DNA from: Paracentrotus lividus
Taxonomy: Eukaryota > Echinodermata > Echinoidea > Camarodonta > Echinidae
Reading direction: 5' to 3'
NCBI GenBank assembly: GCA_940671915.1
Contig: CALNVZ010003433.1
Location: forward strand, 30,048,510 to 30,112,509
DNA: 64,000 nucleotides
Shown here: positions 24,337-35,700 of the stretch, one piece after another
Numbering within the stretch: the first letter of the stretch is position 1
Layout of the letters: each line of letters opens with the position of its first letter
Notes under the pieces: model-generated
What the model was told of the DNA's origin: nothing
The model's input: only the letters and a program-made list of their open reading frames with translations
Databases searched by the model: none
Translations under genes and position numbers: made by a program

Positions 24337-24573
24337 CTCCTTCCGTTGGTTGGCCGCGCACCAGTATTCAATGTACTTGTGAGTCCTGCACCGTCTGAAT
24401 CCCTTGACCGGACCTCCTGTCCTTGTTAGTTAGTGTGAAGTGGGTGATCGGCATGGTGAACCCATGACTCCCTTGGGTGGCATGTCGTGAGTGTTCACCA
24501 ATTGCGCATGGTGTGTCATTCTCCCCAGGCAAGTCGATGTCAGGGACATGGCACCAACGGATTGCATGTACTT
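24337..24573 (-). CDS. FReD copy B exon 3 (N-terminal domain), with in-frame TGA
   Basis: Acceptor CTCATAG at 24574, donor GGAG|GTGAAT; 237 nt, so phase 1 is kept on both sides. The frame reads WCHVPDIDLPGENDTPCAIG and stays open for 67 codons before TGA at 24370-24368. Another frame near the end reads THKYIEYWCAAN, which lines up with GTEFICAAG at the end of copy A exon 3. This suggests a small indel (real or sequencing) near 24400. Confidence 0.5.
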
Positions 24574-25111
24574 CTATGAGTGCGCCTTAGCTGTTTGTGT
24601 GAAAACAATATGTTTTAATCGTTTTCATTTTACGCCTGGAATATAACACCATATTAAACTATATATTTTATTAATTACGTCCCCGCTCCGTGATATATAT
24701 TTATTTTTGTGGAAACTGTTTTCGGTTATCGCCAATTTAAAGACCTTGTTATCTGTTGGTTCGGTCGGTATTGACCAAACTTCCGATATCAAATGTGGGG
24801 GAAAACACATTTTTGTCACCAACTATCAAAAGGCGTGTGTGGTCAAAAAGAGTTAAAGAAGACTATATCGATACATCTCTGTTTGCTCTTCAACAACAAG
24901 AAAAAATAAACACAAGAGTTTATAGTAGTGATATTTAGACAATTGCATTTCTACCAACGAATATCTTATTCTATTTCTTTTTCGAACATTTACGAGTAGA
25001 ATAATGTAGACAAATGTAGGGGGGAAATAACATACTAGAGGCATTTGCCACTTCGGTGGTCGGATTAATTAACTTTATAATACATTGTTTTATGATTTTA
25101 AGATACATAAC

Positions 25112-25208
25112 CGTTTACATGATGATATACAACCGGACCAGCGCAAAGTATCAGCCATGATCAGATGGAGAAGAAATTTGGCGAAGCGGAGGGAGTGCGA
25201 CGGAGAAA
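25112..25208 (-). CDS. FReD copy B exon 2 (signal-peptide exon), interrupted by TGA
   Basis: Acceptor AAATTTTAG, donor AAACG|GTTATG, 97 nt, phase 0 to 1. The first 15 codons are open, codon 16 is TGA at 25163-25161, and after it the same frame reads SWLILCAGPVV, a hydrophobic core typical of a signal peptide. The equivalent exon in copy A (70 nt) is open. Confidence 0.5.
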
Positions 25209-25388
25209 CTAAAATTTGAAGAAAAAAAAAGTAGTGATGGATGTAAACAAGGATCTTTCTTTAGTTGATTGACAATCAAGGACTGAATTTGCAACACATT
25301 GTATATTTGAAACCTTGAAACCTACATTACATTCAAAGTCTGCAAGACGTAAAAAAGGTTTTCAAAAGTCCTCACATAATAGGGTCGA

Positions 25389-25391
25389 ATG

Positions 25392-25423
<32 letters not shown>
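25389..25423. repeat. Poly-A run
   Basis: About 35 A; a CA-rich region follows to about 25890. Confidence 0.9.
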
Positions 25424-25424
<1 letters not shown>

Positions 25425-25439
25425 AGTGATTATTTCAAC

Positions 25440-25890
25440 GCAGGCATAAATCGACATCCCACACACCCTCTTCTCAAAACACAGACTTAGACACCCAGGC
25501 ATGCACAATCCAACACGCACAAACACACATACACAAACAAACAAACAAACGCACACACACTAAATAAAAAAATAAAAAAAACATGTCCACATCTACGTCA
25601 GATCGTGCATATCCACTCCCGTCTCACAATTTCCTTCACTTCTCTCCTCTGTAACCCCTTCCCACACACACAAACACACACACACACCTTCCTCCCTTTT
25701 CCCTCACCTTCACGAACAAACATACACACACACCCTAAATAGTTTAAAAATTATGCCCATATGTATGTTAGATCGTATATCTCGAAATCCATCTCAATGC
25801 TCCTTCCCCTGTTTTCACTCCTAACGATACTCTCTCATCCTCTCTCAAACACACGCTCATACTAACACCCACATACACACACAGAAACAC
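25440..25890. repeat. CA-rich low-complexity region
   Basis: Clusters of CACACA with spacers. A counterpart lies at about 37435-37580 in copy A, and both are followed by an AAGGCC..AA..ATGGCC motif, so this belongs to the tandem gene duplication. Confidence 0.6.
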
Positions 25891-26115
25891 CTACATCTTG
25901 GTAAGGCCTATAAACATGGCCAAATAATGGCCTTAAGCTGAAAATATCCGATTTACCCTTTTACCTACTCAGGTACTTCTTGGCTGTTGTTAGTACAATG
26001 TAGGCCTATATCGTTAAACAAAACACAATTTTGGTCAATAAACTAAGTCTATATATATTTTTTTCGTTGTGGTTAATTGAAACCAACAATAGCCAGAATT
26101 TACCCTCGATTATAC

Positions 26116-26650
26116 GGGGAGGGTCCACGATGCCTAGTGCCACGATGCCGAGGGACCACGAGGCCGAGGGCCCACAAGTCCGAGGGTCCACGAGGCCGAG
26201 TATTTTCCCACATACTGCTCAAACGCCATTTTTTAAGAAAGAGAAATACATTACTGACGAAAACTAAAACAAAAGGGAAAATATTTAAAACTAAAGTTTC
26301 AAAATTTCACAAAGAATAAACGGATGAAAAGGCATTCAACGGCCACTACACTTTTGGAAGATTGGTAAGTCAGATGATACTCGAGCATAAATCGCAATAT
26401 TGCCCCGATTTACGTAAGCCTTAGCAAATTAATGCCCGTTTTTATTATCCGCAATTTATAAGATTATATTTTAGGCTTCATAGGAGGATATCCTCAGCGG
26501 AAACTTTTCTATTGACGCAAACATCCTAATGAAAGAAAATACTATATGAAAAATGATCGGCCTCGTGGACCCTCGGCCTTGTGGGGAAAATACTCGGCCA
26601 CGTGGACCCTCGGCCTCGTGGGAAAATACTCGGCCTTGTGGGAAGACCCT
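26116..26650. mobile_element. Foldback element with tandem GGTCCACGAGGCCGAG arms and an 8-bp target duplication
   Basis: The left arm (26116-26211) repeats GGTCCACGAGGCCGAG-type units and ends GTATTTTCCCAC. The right arm (26556-26650) holds the inverse (CTCGGCCTCGTGGACC, GTGGGAAAATACTCGG). The octamer GATTATAC flanks both sides in direct orientation (26108-26115 and 26651-26658), a clean 8-bp target duplication. The ~345-bp middle is AT-rich and non-coding. It lies in intron 1 of FReD copy B. Confidence 0.75.
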
Positions 26651-26726
26651 GATTATACACTTGTGATAATTCATGTCTTTTAAAAATGATGCAATAAATG
26701 TAAAATATGGAATGAAATTTACTGAC

Positions 26727-26735
26727 CTGCACCAT
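26727..26735 (-). CDS. FReD copy B start exon (ATG GTG CAG)
   Basis: Only nine coding bases before donor CAG|GTCAGT. The preceding sequence (GGAGGAAACATGGTGCAG) and about 50 nt upstream match the copy A start exon at 37850, which supports it. Confidence 0.6.
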
Positions 26736-26759
26736 GTTTCCTCCTTTAGTTGGTTGTAA

Positions 26760-27540
26760 GATCGAAGACGAATACTTTACAATGTCAATCAGCTAATGAT
26801 CCCATAGCTTCGGTCAACAATGGAATATAATTATCAGTACTCGATTACTTGAAGGCACCATGCTGATAACAACGGAATCAATCTAATAAAAGTGTAGACC
26901 TATAGGTTTGTTTACACCAGCTACTTTCCAAATTCGTTTTCCAAATCTGTTATCAGTACTACGTCTATTTAAAAAAAAAAAGTACCACGATATTTTACGT
27001 ACAAGCAGATGACACTACTTTTTTCCTTCTTTTTTTTTAATGAACGTTTTTCCATTGACACGTATCTTCGGATCATGGAGCAGCATATTTGATAATCACG
27101 TACACGCTTCTACAGGGTCAAAGTGAAACAATTGCCATTTCCCGATCAGAGTTGCATTAAATAGAGGGTAGTGATAAGAAAGTAATTGGAATGAAATAAA
27201 TGAAGTGGCTCTTTCAATTATGGTAGATTGTCATTTCGCCCAAAATTGCATTAGTCATTGCCTTGACTCCAATTAAGTTACGGGGTAGGCCTATATACAG
27301 AGTGAGAAAAAAGAAAAGAAAAAGAATGTACACATTTCATGATATGTCTTTGTACATTCATCTTTAGAGCATCTGTTGGTTCCCTTTTATTTATTGGGAT
27401 CTTTGCACGCATGACCGAATAACAATTTTTAGAGGACTGTAAAATACGAGTTGTACCAAGTGGATAGATAACAAATGTTGACAGAATATGAATAACAAAC
27501 TACACGCATACACACACACACACACATACACACACACATA
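26760..27540. other. Copy B 5' flank, nothing recognised
   Basis: Presumed promoter side of copy B. AT-rich, no clear TATA or initiator call made. Confidence 0.35.
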
Positions 27541-27542
27541 CA

Positions 27543-27710
27543 CAGTGGCGTATACAGAATCTCAGGATAGGGGCCGCCAGGCCCGATGGGGGGGGGGGCG
27601 GGGCGGGCGCCTCCGAAATTTTCCGATTTTAACATGTACAGTCAATGAGCCGTTTACAAATTATAAGGGGGAGCTCGCGTCCCCTGCGCCCCTGCCCGGA
27701 TCCGCCAGTG
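27543..27710. mobile_element. CAGTGGCG hairpin MITE
   Basis: Starts CAGTGGCGTATACAG and ends GGATCCGCCAGTG; contains a poly-G run and AAATTTTCCGATTTTAACATG. The flanks share CATACA/CATACAC, suggesting a target duplication of 6-8 bp, although the CA-rich flank makes this weak. Same family as 52901..53036. Confidence 0.6.
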
Positions 27711-27879
27711 CATACACTTTTCCTCACATACACGCACATCATCAAACAAGCACCCACAAACACCGTAAACATTATTCATAATGACATTTTCCATTTTATG
27801 ATTAAGCATTAATCTTTTGTTAACCAAGACAATCACAAAATGTTAGGGAAGTAATAATACCGTAACAACAGTTTGTTAG

Positions 27880-28075
27880 TGAGTGAGGGTGTGCGTATTT
27901 GGGTTTGTCGGTGGGTGTGTTTTATAAGGGTGTGGGTGTGTATTTGTGTGTGTTGGCGTAGATGAGATAGGGTAGGCTAAGTGTGTGTATTGTGGGTGTG
28001 TATGTGGCTTGTGTGCATGTAGAATGAGGTTATAGTGGGAGTGTGTCTTTGTGCGCGCACATAAGTAATACATTC
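27880..28075. repeat. GT-rich low-complexity region
   Basis: Interrupted GTGTGT/GGGTGTG stretch; the Thr/His-rich frame on the other strand is its shadow. Confidence 0.7.
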
Positions 28076-28079
28076 TCAA

Positions 28080-29325
28080 TTTGATTTTTTATTCGCCCAG
28101 CCACTTGGCGCAATCAAACGCAAATCGTAGGGACGGTAATGATTATGACCGTAAGCTGGGAATTGATTTCGTTTAAAGATGTCGTCATATTCTCATGATT
28201 TCCATTTTGACATGTAGTGTACCTCACTTATCAAAATTAAGTCAACACAGCATTTTCTTTCATGCTCAGTGTATTATCGACCATGTTTTTATTCTGAAAG
28301 AGGAATCGTGTCTCTTTTTCTTTCCTGAGAGCAGTATAACTAGATCAGTTTACTTATGTAACAAAGGGGCGATTGATTCCGGTTGGGGCTTTTTGTTGTA
28401 TTTCTTGTTGATGTTTTTTTTTTTTACGGGAGTTATTAGTTAATGAAATCATTAAAAATGTAAATCATTAAAAATTATTCATATATCTTGGAAAAATGTT
28501 TAAAGGTTTCGTTTATAACTCTGACGAATGAATAGTGGCCAAAAAGGAAGCACTACTTGGGCCAACAAAATAAAATACAACACCAAGCTAAGCGAAAGAT
28601 GTTTGTGCCGTTGTCAAGGAAAATCTGGGTTCTTTATTTTTAAGACAGTTTAATGCAACTTTATTCCACTAAATTATGGAATTTTATCCGTATTTCTTAT
28701 GATCGGCTACGGAAGCGATTGATTTTTATCACACATTTTTATATTTAGCGGGATAATCACGACCTCTGATTTTGGCACGCATCCTCCATAGCAACGCTGC
28801 AAAAGATTTAATTTTCCATTCGGTGACGTGTTTTTGCATTTTTTGTACTATATTTTCCTATTTCTTTTAATTTGCCTTTGTATGGGTAACCTTATGGCCT
28901 TTGTAATTTCCAAAAGGTAGAAATCAAACCTATAAACAGTTTAACAAGAAATATGATACATACTTCACGGTTGTATTCACTGACAATCTCCACGTCCTAC
29001 GATTTTAATGTTTGGCTTTTGTACTTTGTCTTTCCACTTTCTTCAAGAAATTACTGGTTTTATTCGTATACTGCTCGTCTTCCCTTAAAGAAAATACAAT
29101 TGGTGCTACTTGGTGTAAGAGAGTTACTACCTTTAGGCCTAAGCATTGAAGAAAACACGACAACACAAACAATTTCTCTCTGATATGTGGTTAGCTGGTT
29201 TAATTGATTCATTACATTCCTCTTTTATAATGTGTAACACAGAACAATTAAACAGGGCAAAGACAAGACCTTCCAAATATTCCTGATGCATTTCCTTGGG
29301 TAGTAAAACTTCCAGTTTGTTTTTA
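28080..29325. other. Intergenic, nothing recognised
   Basis: AT-rich region between the 3' end of copy A and the 5' end of copy B; no ORF with protein character. Confidence 0.4.
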
Positions 29326-29470
29326 TGAATGCCATTTATTAATATTTTTAGGATTCAAATCCAGTCTTTCATTAATTGCCTTGTAGGCCTTTATATTGCA
29401 CATAATTTTTGGCATTCCAATACAGTTTTTCATTACTGGCCTTTTAGGCCTATATATTGCACATTATTAT
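29326..29470. repeat. Two imperfect ~70-bp tandem units
   Basis: TTTCATTA.TGCCTT.TAGGCC and TATATTGCACAT.AT occur twice in succession. Confidence 0.55.
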
Positions 29471-29568
29471 TTTTTTGTTTTTTTGTTTTTTTTGGCGTTC
29501 CTCGAGCTCATGTCGTGTCTGCAGTCAAGTACGTCAAGAGATGAAACTCCTCATTTCTGACATCTCTG

Positions 29569-29795
29569 TTATTCTAAAATTGGTCTAATGCTGAGTTCGA
29601 CTTGTCCCAAATAGTGCGTCGTTTCGTTCACCTGCCATACACCAAGGGTTCCGTTCTCTTGACGCCTGTCATTAAAACTGGCATAGCCACAGCTTAGGAA
29701 CCACCATCCACCACCATGTGTTGCTGCACAGTTATCATCATTGTCTCGATCCACAGTGCTGAAAGGGGCACCATTGTGTCGACCAAAGTGACCGT
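29569..29795 (-). CDS. FReD copy A exon 7 (C-terminal FReD)
   Basis: 227 nt, acceptor CTCTATAG, stop TAA at 29571-29569. Reads GHFGRHNGAPFSTVDRDNDD, NCAATHGGGWWFLSCGYASF, and ends SIRPILE. Twin of 10943..11196. Confidence 0.9.
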
Positions 29796-32700
29796 CTATA
29801 GAGTACATTAATGTTTGGAAAATGAGCCCAATGTAAAAAAAGTCATAGGAAAATAAATTATCAATAAATAATAGCGGATACCACATTACGATTACGACAT
29901 GCAATGCCTAGTAAAGGCGTTATCTGATTGACAAAAAAATGTCGGAGACGTCTCTGATTGTCCGAGTCGCAGCCGAGACTTCTCTGCGACTCGAACAATC
30001 AGAGATGTCTCCGACAATTTTTCCTCCGTCTTTGGACGATAAAAAAACATAGATTTATGCATCAGGGGCCGCGGAGGCCGGGGGGGGGGGGGGGGCCGGG
30101 GGGCTGCAGCCCCCCCCGCCACTTTTTTCAGCCAACGTGTACAAAAATGCAAAAATGACCATACATTTGTGATTTTTAGCCTGTTCAGCCCCCCCCCCCC
30201 CCCACTTTCGGCTCAGCCCCTCCACTCTCAAAACGCTCCGCGGCCCCTGTGCATGTTCGATTTTCCTGGCGACTCCAGGGAAGTCGCGGAGGCTACAAAT
30301 ACGTCTCTAGGAAACCTCTTAAGCTTTATTAAGAACTTCGTCACCACGACGAGTCCTCAAATCCTCGCGCTGGGGGAGGGGGGGGGGTGGTGCCGCCTGT
30401 AACCGCAATGTGGAATTACGTCCGCCTGTCGATGTACCGATTAGGCATACATACTTTCTGATGCTGGTAAATCACGGACAATTCGATGAAAAACCGACCT
30501 TAAAATATCGCTCTTCATAACCATTTCGTTGAAGATTCCTTATGTAAGTAATATTCGTTATTGCCCAATTGGCATATTAAATTTCAAGTCTGATTATAGT
30601 TTATATTATAGAATTTGAAAAGAATTATTCGTATAAATTATGAGAACTCGAATAATCATTTCATTTTATATATTTTTTATAAATTTATTTTTTGGGAAGT
30701 CAATAATGACTGACTATGGACCCGTTATATTCACGAACCTGTATCAAGCAAATAGTCTGGGCTGACATGAAGCCGGTAACCAAAGCTGTCTTCAGCTACT
30801 TGGAACGACTGATATTTTGCTAGTAGTGTCGAGCCATCGACAGTCAGCATCTCTATCCGGAGACGGTAGCTTCCTTGACTTGTGATACGATGAATTAGCT
30901 CATTCCCCAGCCAGAACTCCGTAGAAAGATTTCCGAACCCATTGGCATACACTTCCCACAAACGATCGAAATCCAAGCTACCGTCGTACCGCCTTTGTAT
31001 AACCTACATTTCAACAAATTGTCAAGAGTTGAACACTTCGATATCAATAGTATATAAACACAGTCATTTATGGCTGTTGTACCCCTGGATGTTTTAAGAG
31101 GTTGTACTTGGAGATTTCCGGCGTCATGAGGCATATATGAATGGGTTACCATATGAATGCCTAGATATTTCATGCTTCTGCGTCTCTGGTTCTGTGCCAC
31201 ATAATGTGCAGGTGCTATCAAAACGTATCTTTGGAATACTAAATGATTACTCATAATATCGGGTTCTCACGCTCAGGTTGAATTGAGTCGGTGCCCCTTT
31301 AATACAGAAATTATGAACTTTATATGAGTCTGTGTTCCTCGGTACCCATGAAGCCGTTCGGCGAGAAGGTTCAGCTGCATCTCTATTCTAATATACCATT
31401 ACAATAACTACGATGTATAATACACTGTTAGAACGCTGTTTAAAGAATTATTGTTTAAAAAGTTAAACGTTCTTGTTTAACATTTAAACATTGTAGTTTA
31501 AAACCGGAAAATCGAGGGTTTATCGCCTTAAACAAGACCTGTTTAAAAATATATTATCAAGGGGGTTGTTTAAAAAGGCCGAGGCAAATGTCACGGGCTA
31601 GTAATGAGCTAATGGCATCACTCATTACATGCAAGATAAATCGGCGCAACATTTCAATAATGGCGGAGGACTTATGCCTCACACAGAAAAAAAGTGAATA
31701 CCGATGTTTTGGCGCAGTGGATAGAGCGCCTGTCTCATTATCGGGAGATCATGGGTTCGATACCCGGCAGCGTCATACCAAAATACATTAACAGATGGGA
31801 GTCGCTGCAACCCTTGCCCAAGATCAAATGGGCACACAGAATTGCAGTGAGACCTTTGTTTCGGACAATATTTTTTTTTTTTTAGCTGAGCGTTAAACAA
31901 TTATGTTGTTTAATAATACCATTAAACAACAGGTGGTTAAAACTTTTAAACAACAAAAGTGTTACAGTTTTAAACAACTTTAAAAACAGTGTACAGTTAA
32001 TATAAGTATCATTATTAATAATTACCAGCAATCCATATCCCCCTGAAAGTTTACACCAAACGTCAAAAGGCCCCTCTGTTACACCGTTTGACGTGGTGCA
32101 GATCTGGTACACTCCATTCTCTTGATGGCCTGCGTCTAGCACATCCTGGCAATCTGAAAAACACACTGTTGAAATGAGGAAAAATGATATCGGTAAATTC
32201 AATCAAAATTTGTTTTCAGAATTTTGTTTAAGAAATTGTAGGTTATTTTGCAAAGAACCCGACTTTAGATATGATATTTTGCACACTTTTGACGGTTTTT
32301 AGCTTTAATTTTCCAGGTAAAAGGACTGTATGATTATCATACAACCCTGCCTTCTCTCTCAAATCACCAAGTTTAAAAGATTTTATTTCAGATTTACCGA
32401 AACTATACACAGTATCACTTACGCTCACAGTTCGTGCCGGATCTTCCGTCATGGCAGACGCAATTATGTCCATCAAATGTTTCCATGCAAGTACCTCCAT
32501 ACAAACAGGGGCTACTGAGGCAATCTATGGAAGAGATGACAAAATTCATAGCCAAACATGTCGTGGATGCAAGGGCCTTTTGTCTGTAATTTATTTTTTA
32601 ATTATTATTTTTTTCTTCTTTTAATCTTATTCATTTTTCTTTTTTAATAATTTATTTGGGTGGCTTGAAGGTCTTAATTATGTCGGGTAAACAATGTTCA

Positions 32701-35700
32701 CTCATTCAAAATATTGTCTAATAGACCAATATTTTTGGTAATATACTAAATAATTTACAGACAATTTGATATGAACAGACAAAGTTATAATGACCGATGA
32801 AGTAATGGTAATGAATCAAAATAGTTGAAGACAAAATGGTAGTAGACCCATTAGTTATCAGTATGATATTCACATTTTCACAAGTTCCTTTGTAATAAGA
32901 AAATGAAACCAAAACCAAAAGAGAGAATTTACCTCCAGCGGCACATATGAATTCCGTGCCATGTAATTGTCCCCCGCGAAATCGTGATATGGGGTGATCG
33001 GATGCCAACCTCTTGTAGACTAACGGGACGACCTCATCCACTCCTAGCAACTTGATGCTGGGACATGGCAATATTGGTTTGCATGGCACTCCCATCTGTG
33101 GATGAGCTGTTTGAGTGCAATTATAGTCCAATCATTAAAGAATATTTGTTTTAACGCTTTGAACATTATGCTACATAATGGTTGAGCGAAAATTTTGTTA
33201 TACCATAGGATTTCCCAGGCAAATTCAGAAGTTCGTCATTCGATTTTAAAATGGGATAATTCAAGTTAGGACTTTTGGGTTCTCAATAGAATTTCTGGAG
33301 TTTGAATTCCTTTTACCAGCAATCAGCTGTGTGTTTTGGAAATTCGAATTCCGAAAAATTGCACTTTATTCGTAAGACGGTCATTCAAGTTAGCAGAGAC
33401 GTTGAAATGGTTGCATAATACTGCCATGAGTATCTTTCAAATACATACTTGGCTTTAAATTTATAAGGTTTAGCATCACAATTAGGACATTAGGAAATGT
33501 TTTTATTTTTCATTTTTATTTTGTTTTTCAATGCTTTTCCTTTTTTTTTTTTTCTTTTTTTTTTAAGTGATCAGAGTTTTGTCAAAAGTTTGATTCCAAA
33601 CGGATTAGATCAACAGCCAATCATAATGCTGTATTTCATGAAAATTACAATAGACCAGCGACTCATAATGCGTTCCGGAAACTCGGGAGACATCGTAAAG
33701 ACTCAGGAGACTTCTCAGTGACATGTCCGAGATGTCCCCGTGACTCCACAGTCCTGGAGTCGCAAAGTATATAGTTGTAAACAGTAGCGGATGAGGACCA
33801 GACAATGAACTTACCGGGCCCATGCGTAAACATAATAGAGCCGCTTTTGTCCCCAGACAATTGGGCCCCCGAAATGCATTCAATTCGATTTTCTTGGATC
33901 CGCGCCTGGTAAACACATCTCAATTCAAGTGAGATATCATCTCACCTGCTCTGGTTCAAATTTACCATGTTTACATGAGGTTTAAATACCTCGCGGAACT
34001 CTAGGACTCTGATCATTATTATGGTTCTGAATAGAGTGGTCCTTCCGTATCATATTAAGTATCTGTACTATGTACTACTATTTGTATCATGTTTGCTTTT
34101 TATATGGAAAATAAAACCATAGGGCCTACCGAACGTGTTCATATTTATGAGATTGTTGAATCATGTTTTAATTATGATGCTAATGCGTGAAATCATACAT
34201 TTTGCTCTAGTTCACTAAATATAGCTCCTAGAGTGATACATTGGTGCCACGTAAAAATGGCAGAGGTAAAAATGGCAGAGGCAAAAATGGCAGAGGCAAA
34301 AATGGCAGAGGCAAAAATGGCAGAGGTAAAAATGGCAGAGGTAAAAATGACATAGGTAAAAATGGCAGAGTTAAAAATGGCAGAGGCAAAAATGGCAGAG
34401 GTAAAAATGGCAGAGGCAAAAATGGCAGAGGTAAAAATGGCAGAGGTAAAAAATGGCAGAGATAAAAATGCCAGAAGTAAAATGGAATGTCTTTCGCAAT
34501 CCAATTGTCATAGCAAAGCCCATGCTCATAATTATGGCAAATTCCCTTTAGGAAAGGGGGTAAAACATTCATAAAGAAAACTGAGAAGGGATTTTCAAAT
34601 TTAAATGCTGGACTGCCTGAAGGGTCCTTATCTTTAGAACTGACTGACTTCTATTTGTAGGATTACTATCTGCTATGAGATATTGCTATACCAAAGTGAA
34701 CGATTGTTTTTATTTATATTGTTACCTTTTAACTGTACATGTTATAACAAATTATAAATAAATTACGACGTCAGTGCGGAAATGCCATCTTAAAATAGTT
34801 GTGCACGCTTTTGTTTATAACGGACAAACAACAACACGACTGTACAAAAGTAATTCTTTATTATTTTTTACCTCATGAGAGAAAAATAGAATAAAATTAC
34901 CAATACGATTTTGATGTAACACGTGCAGTAATGACTATAACAATCGCCAATACTTTGATATTGCAATAGCTCATAATCAGCTAGTGCAAATGGAAGGCAG
35001 TCAATTTAAAAGTTAAGAACACCTCCAACAATGATATTTTATAATCCCTTTTTATAACTAGCTTTCTTCGTTAACTATTTTACCCGTTTTGGTATCTCAC
35101 TTCGCGGAAACACATTTGAGACAGATTTGTAAACATGGTTTTGCCATTATAGCTTGTCTCCTCAGTCTCCTCTTTCTCCTTAATTTTCAGACACGTTTCT
35201 AATAGGTCCTACTCTTTATACGTGAAACAAAGGATTCCGTCGCGGAGACGTCTCCGCGACAGAATCGTTTCCGTGACGGATAAAAAGTATTAGAGACGTC
35301 TCCGATGTCGCGGAGATGTAGCGGAGACGTCTCCGAGAGGTCTCCGATACAGTTTTCATAAACTGTCACAAAGCAATTTCAAAAAACCATCTCAAAGTTG
35401 TATCCGCGACTCATGAAGCGTTTTAAACAAGTTTTTTTTTTAAATTGTCGCGGAGACGTCTCTGAGACGTTTCATGAGACGCAGAAACAACTTTGAGACG
35501 GTTCATTGAAAGTGCTTTGTTACAGTTTTTTTAACTGTCGCGGAGACGTCGTGGAGACATCTCCGCGACGTCTCCGCAACATCGGAGACGGAGACGTAAT
35601 ATTTTTTTTTATCAGTCGCGAAGGCGTTTCCGAGAAGTGAGATACCACCCAAGGGAAATGGCCATGTTTTATTTATGGGATTTGTTATGACAATTTAATT

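Larger units (their letters stand above)
19794..26735 (-). pseudogene. FReD copy B: EGF + fibrinogen-related gene, rearranged and with two in-frame stops
   Basis: This is a tandem paralogue of copy A, on the same strand with the same exon order: start exon 26727..26735 (M-V-Q), signal exon 25112..25208, N-domain exon 24337..24573, EGF 22136..22237, FReD 21239..21366 and FReD 19794..20058. EGF and FReD exons have the same lengths as copy A (102, 128, 265) and are fully open, with all Cys conserved. Lesions: a TGA at 25163-25161 in the signal-peptide exon, a TGA at 24370-24368 in exon 3, and no C-terminal FReD exon on this strand. The matching exon is at 10943..11196, inverted. The protein would be a secreted lectin-like recognition factor (family knowledge: FReDs bind acetylated sugars and act in innate immunity or development). 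Sequencing error could explain the stops, so it may be a functional gene that is badly assembled. Confidence 0.65.

Noticed and set aside
25440..25890. CRISPR-like array of CACACA clusters
   Set aside because: No constant repeat or spacer length; plain low-complexity DNA in an animal genome.
31703..31780. tRNA gene
   Set aside because: The A and B boxes are good but the acceptor stem does not close and a SINE body follows, so it is called a SINE.
34193..34574. Overlapping ORFs with FASAI, PLPFL, KNGRG and KMAEV repeats
   Set aside because: All are frames through the 15-bp minisatellite arm (15 is divisible by three); the same holds for 35669-36060.
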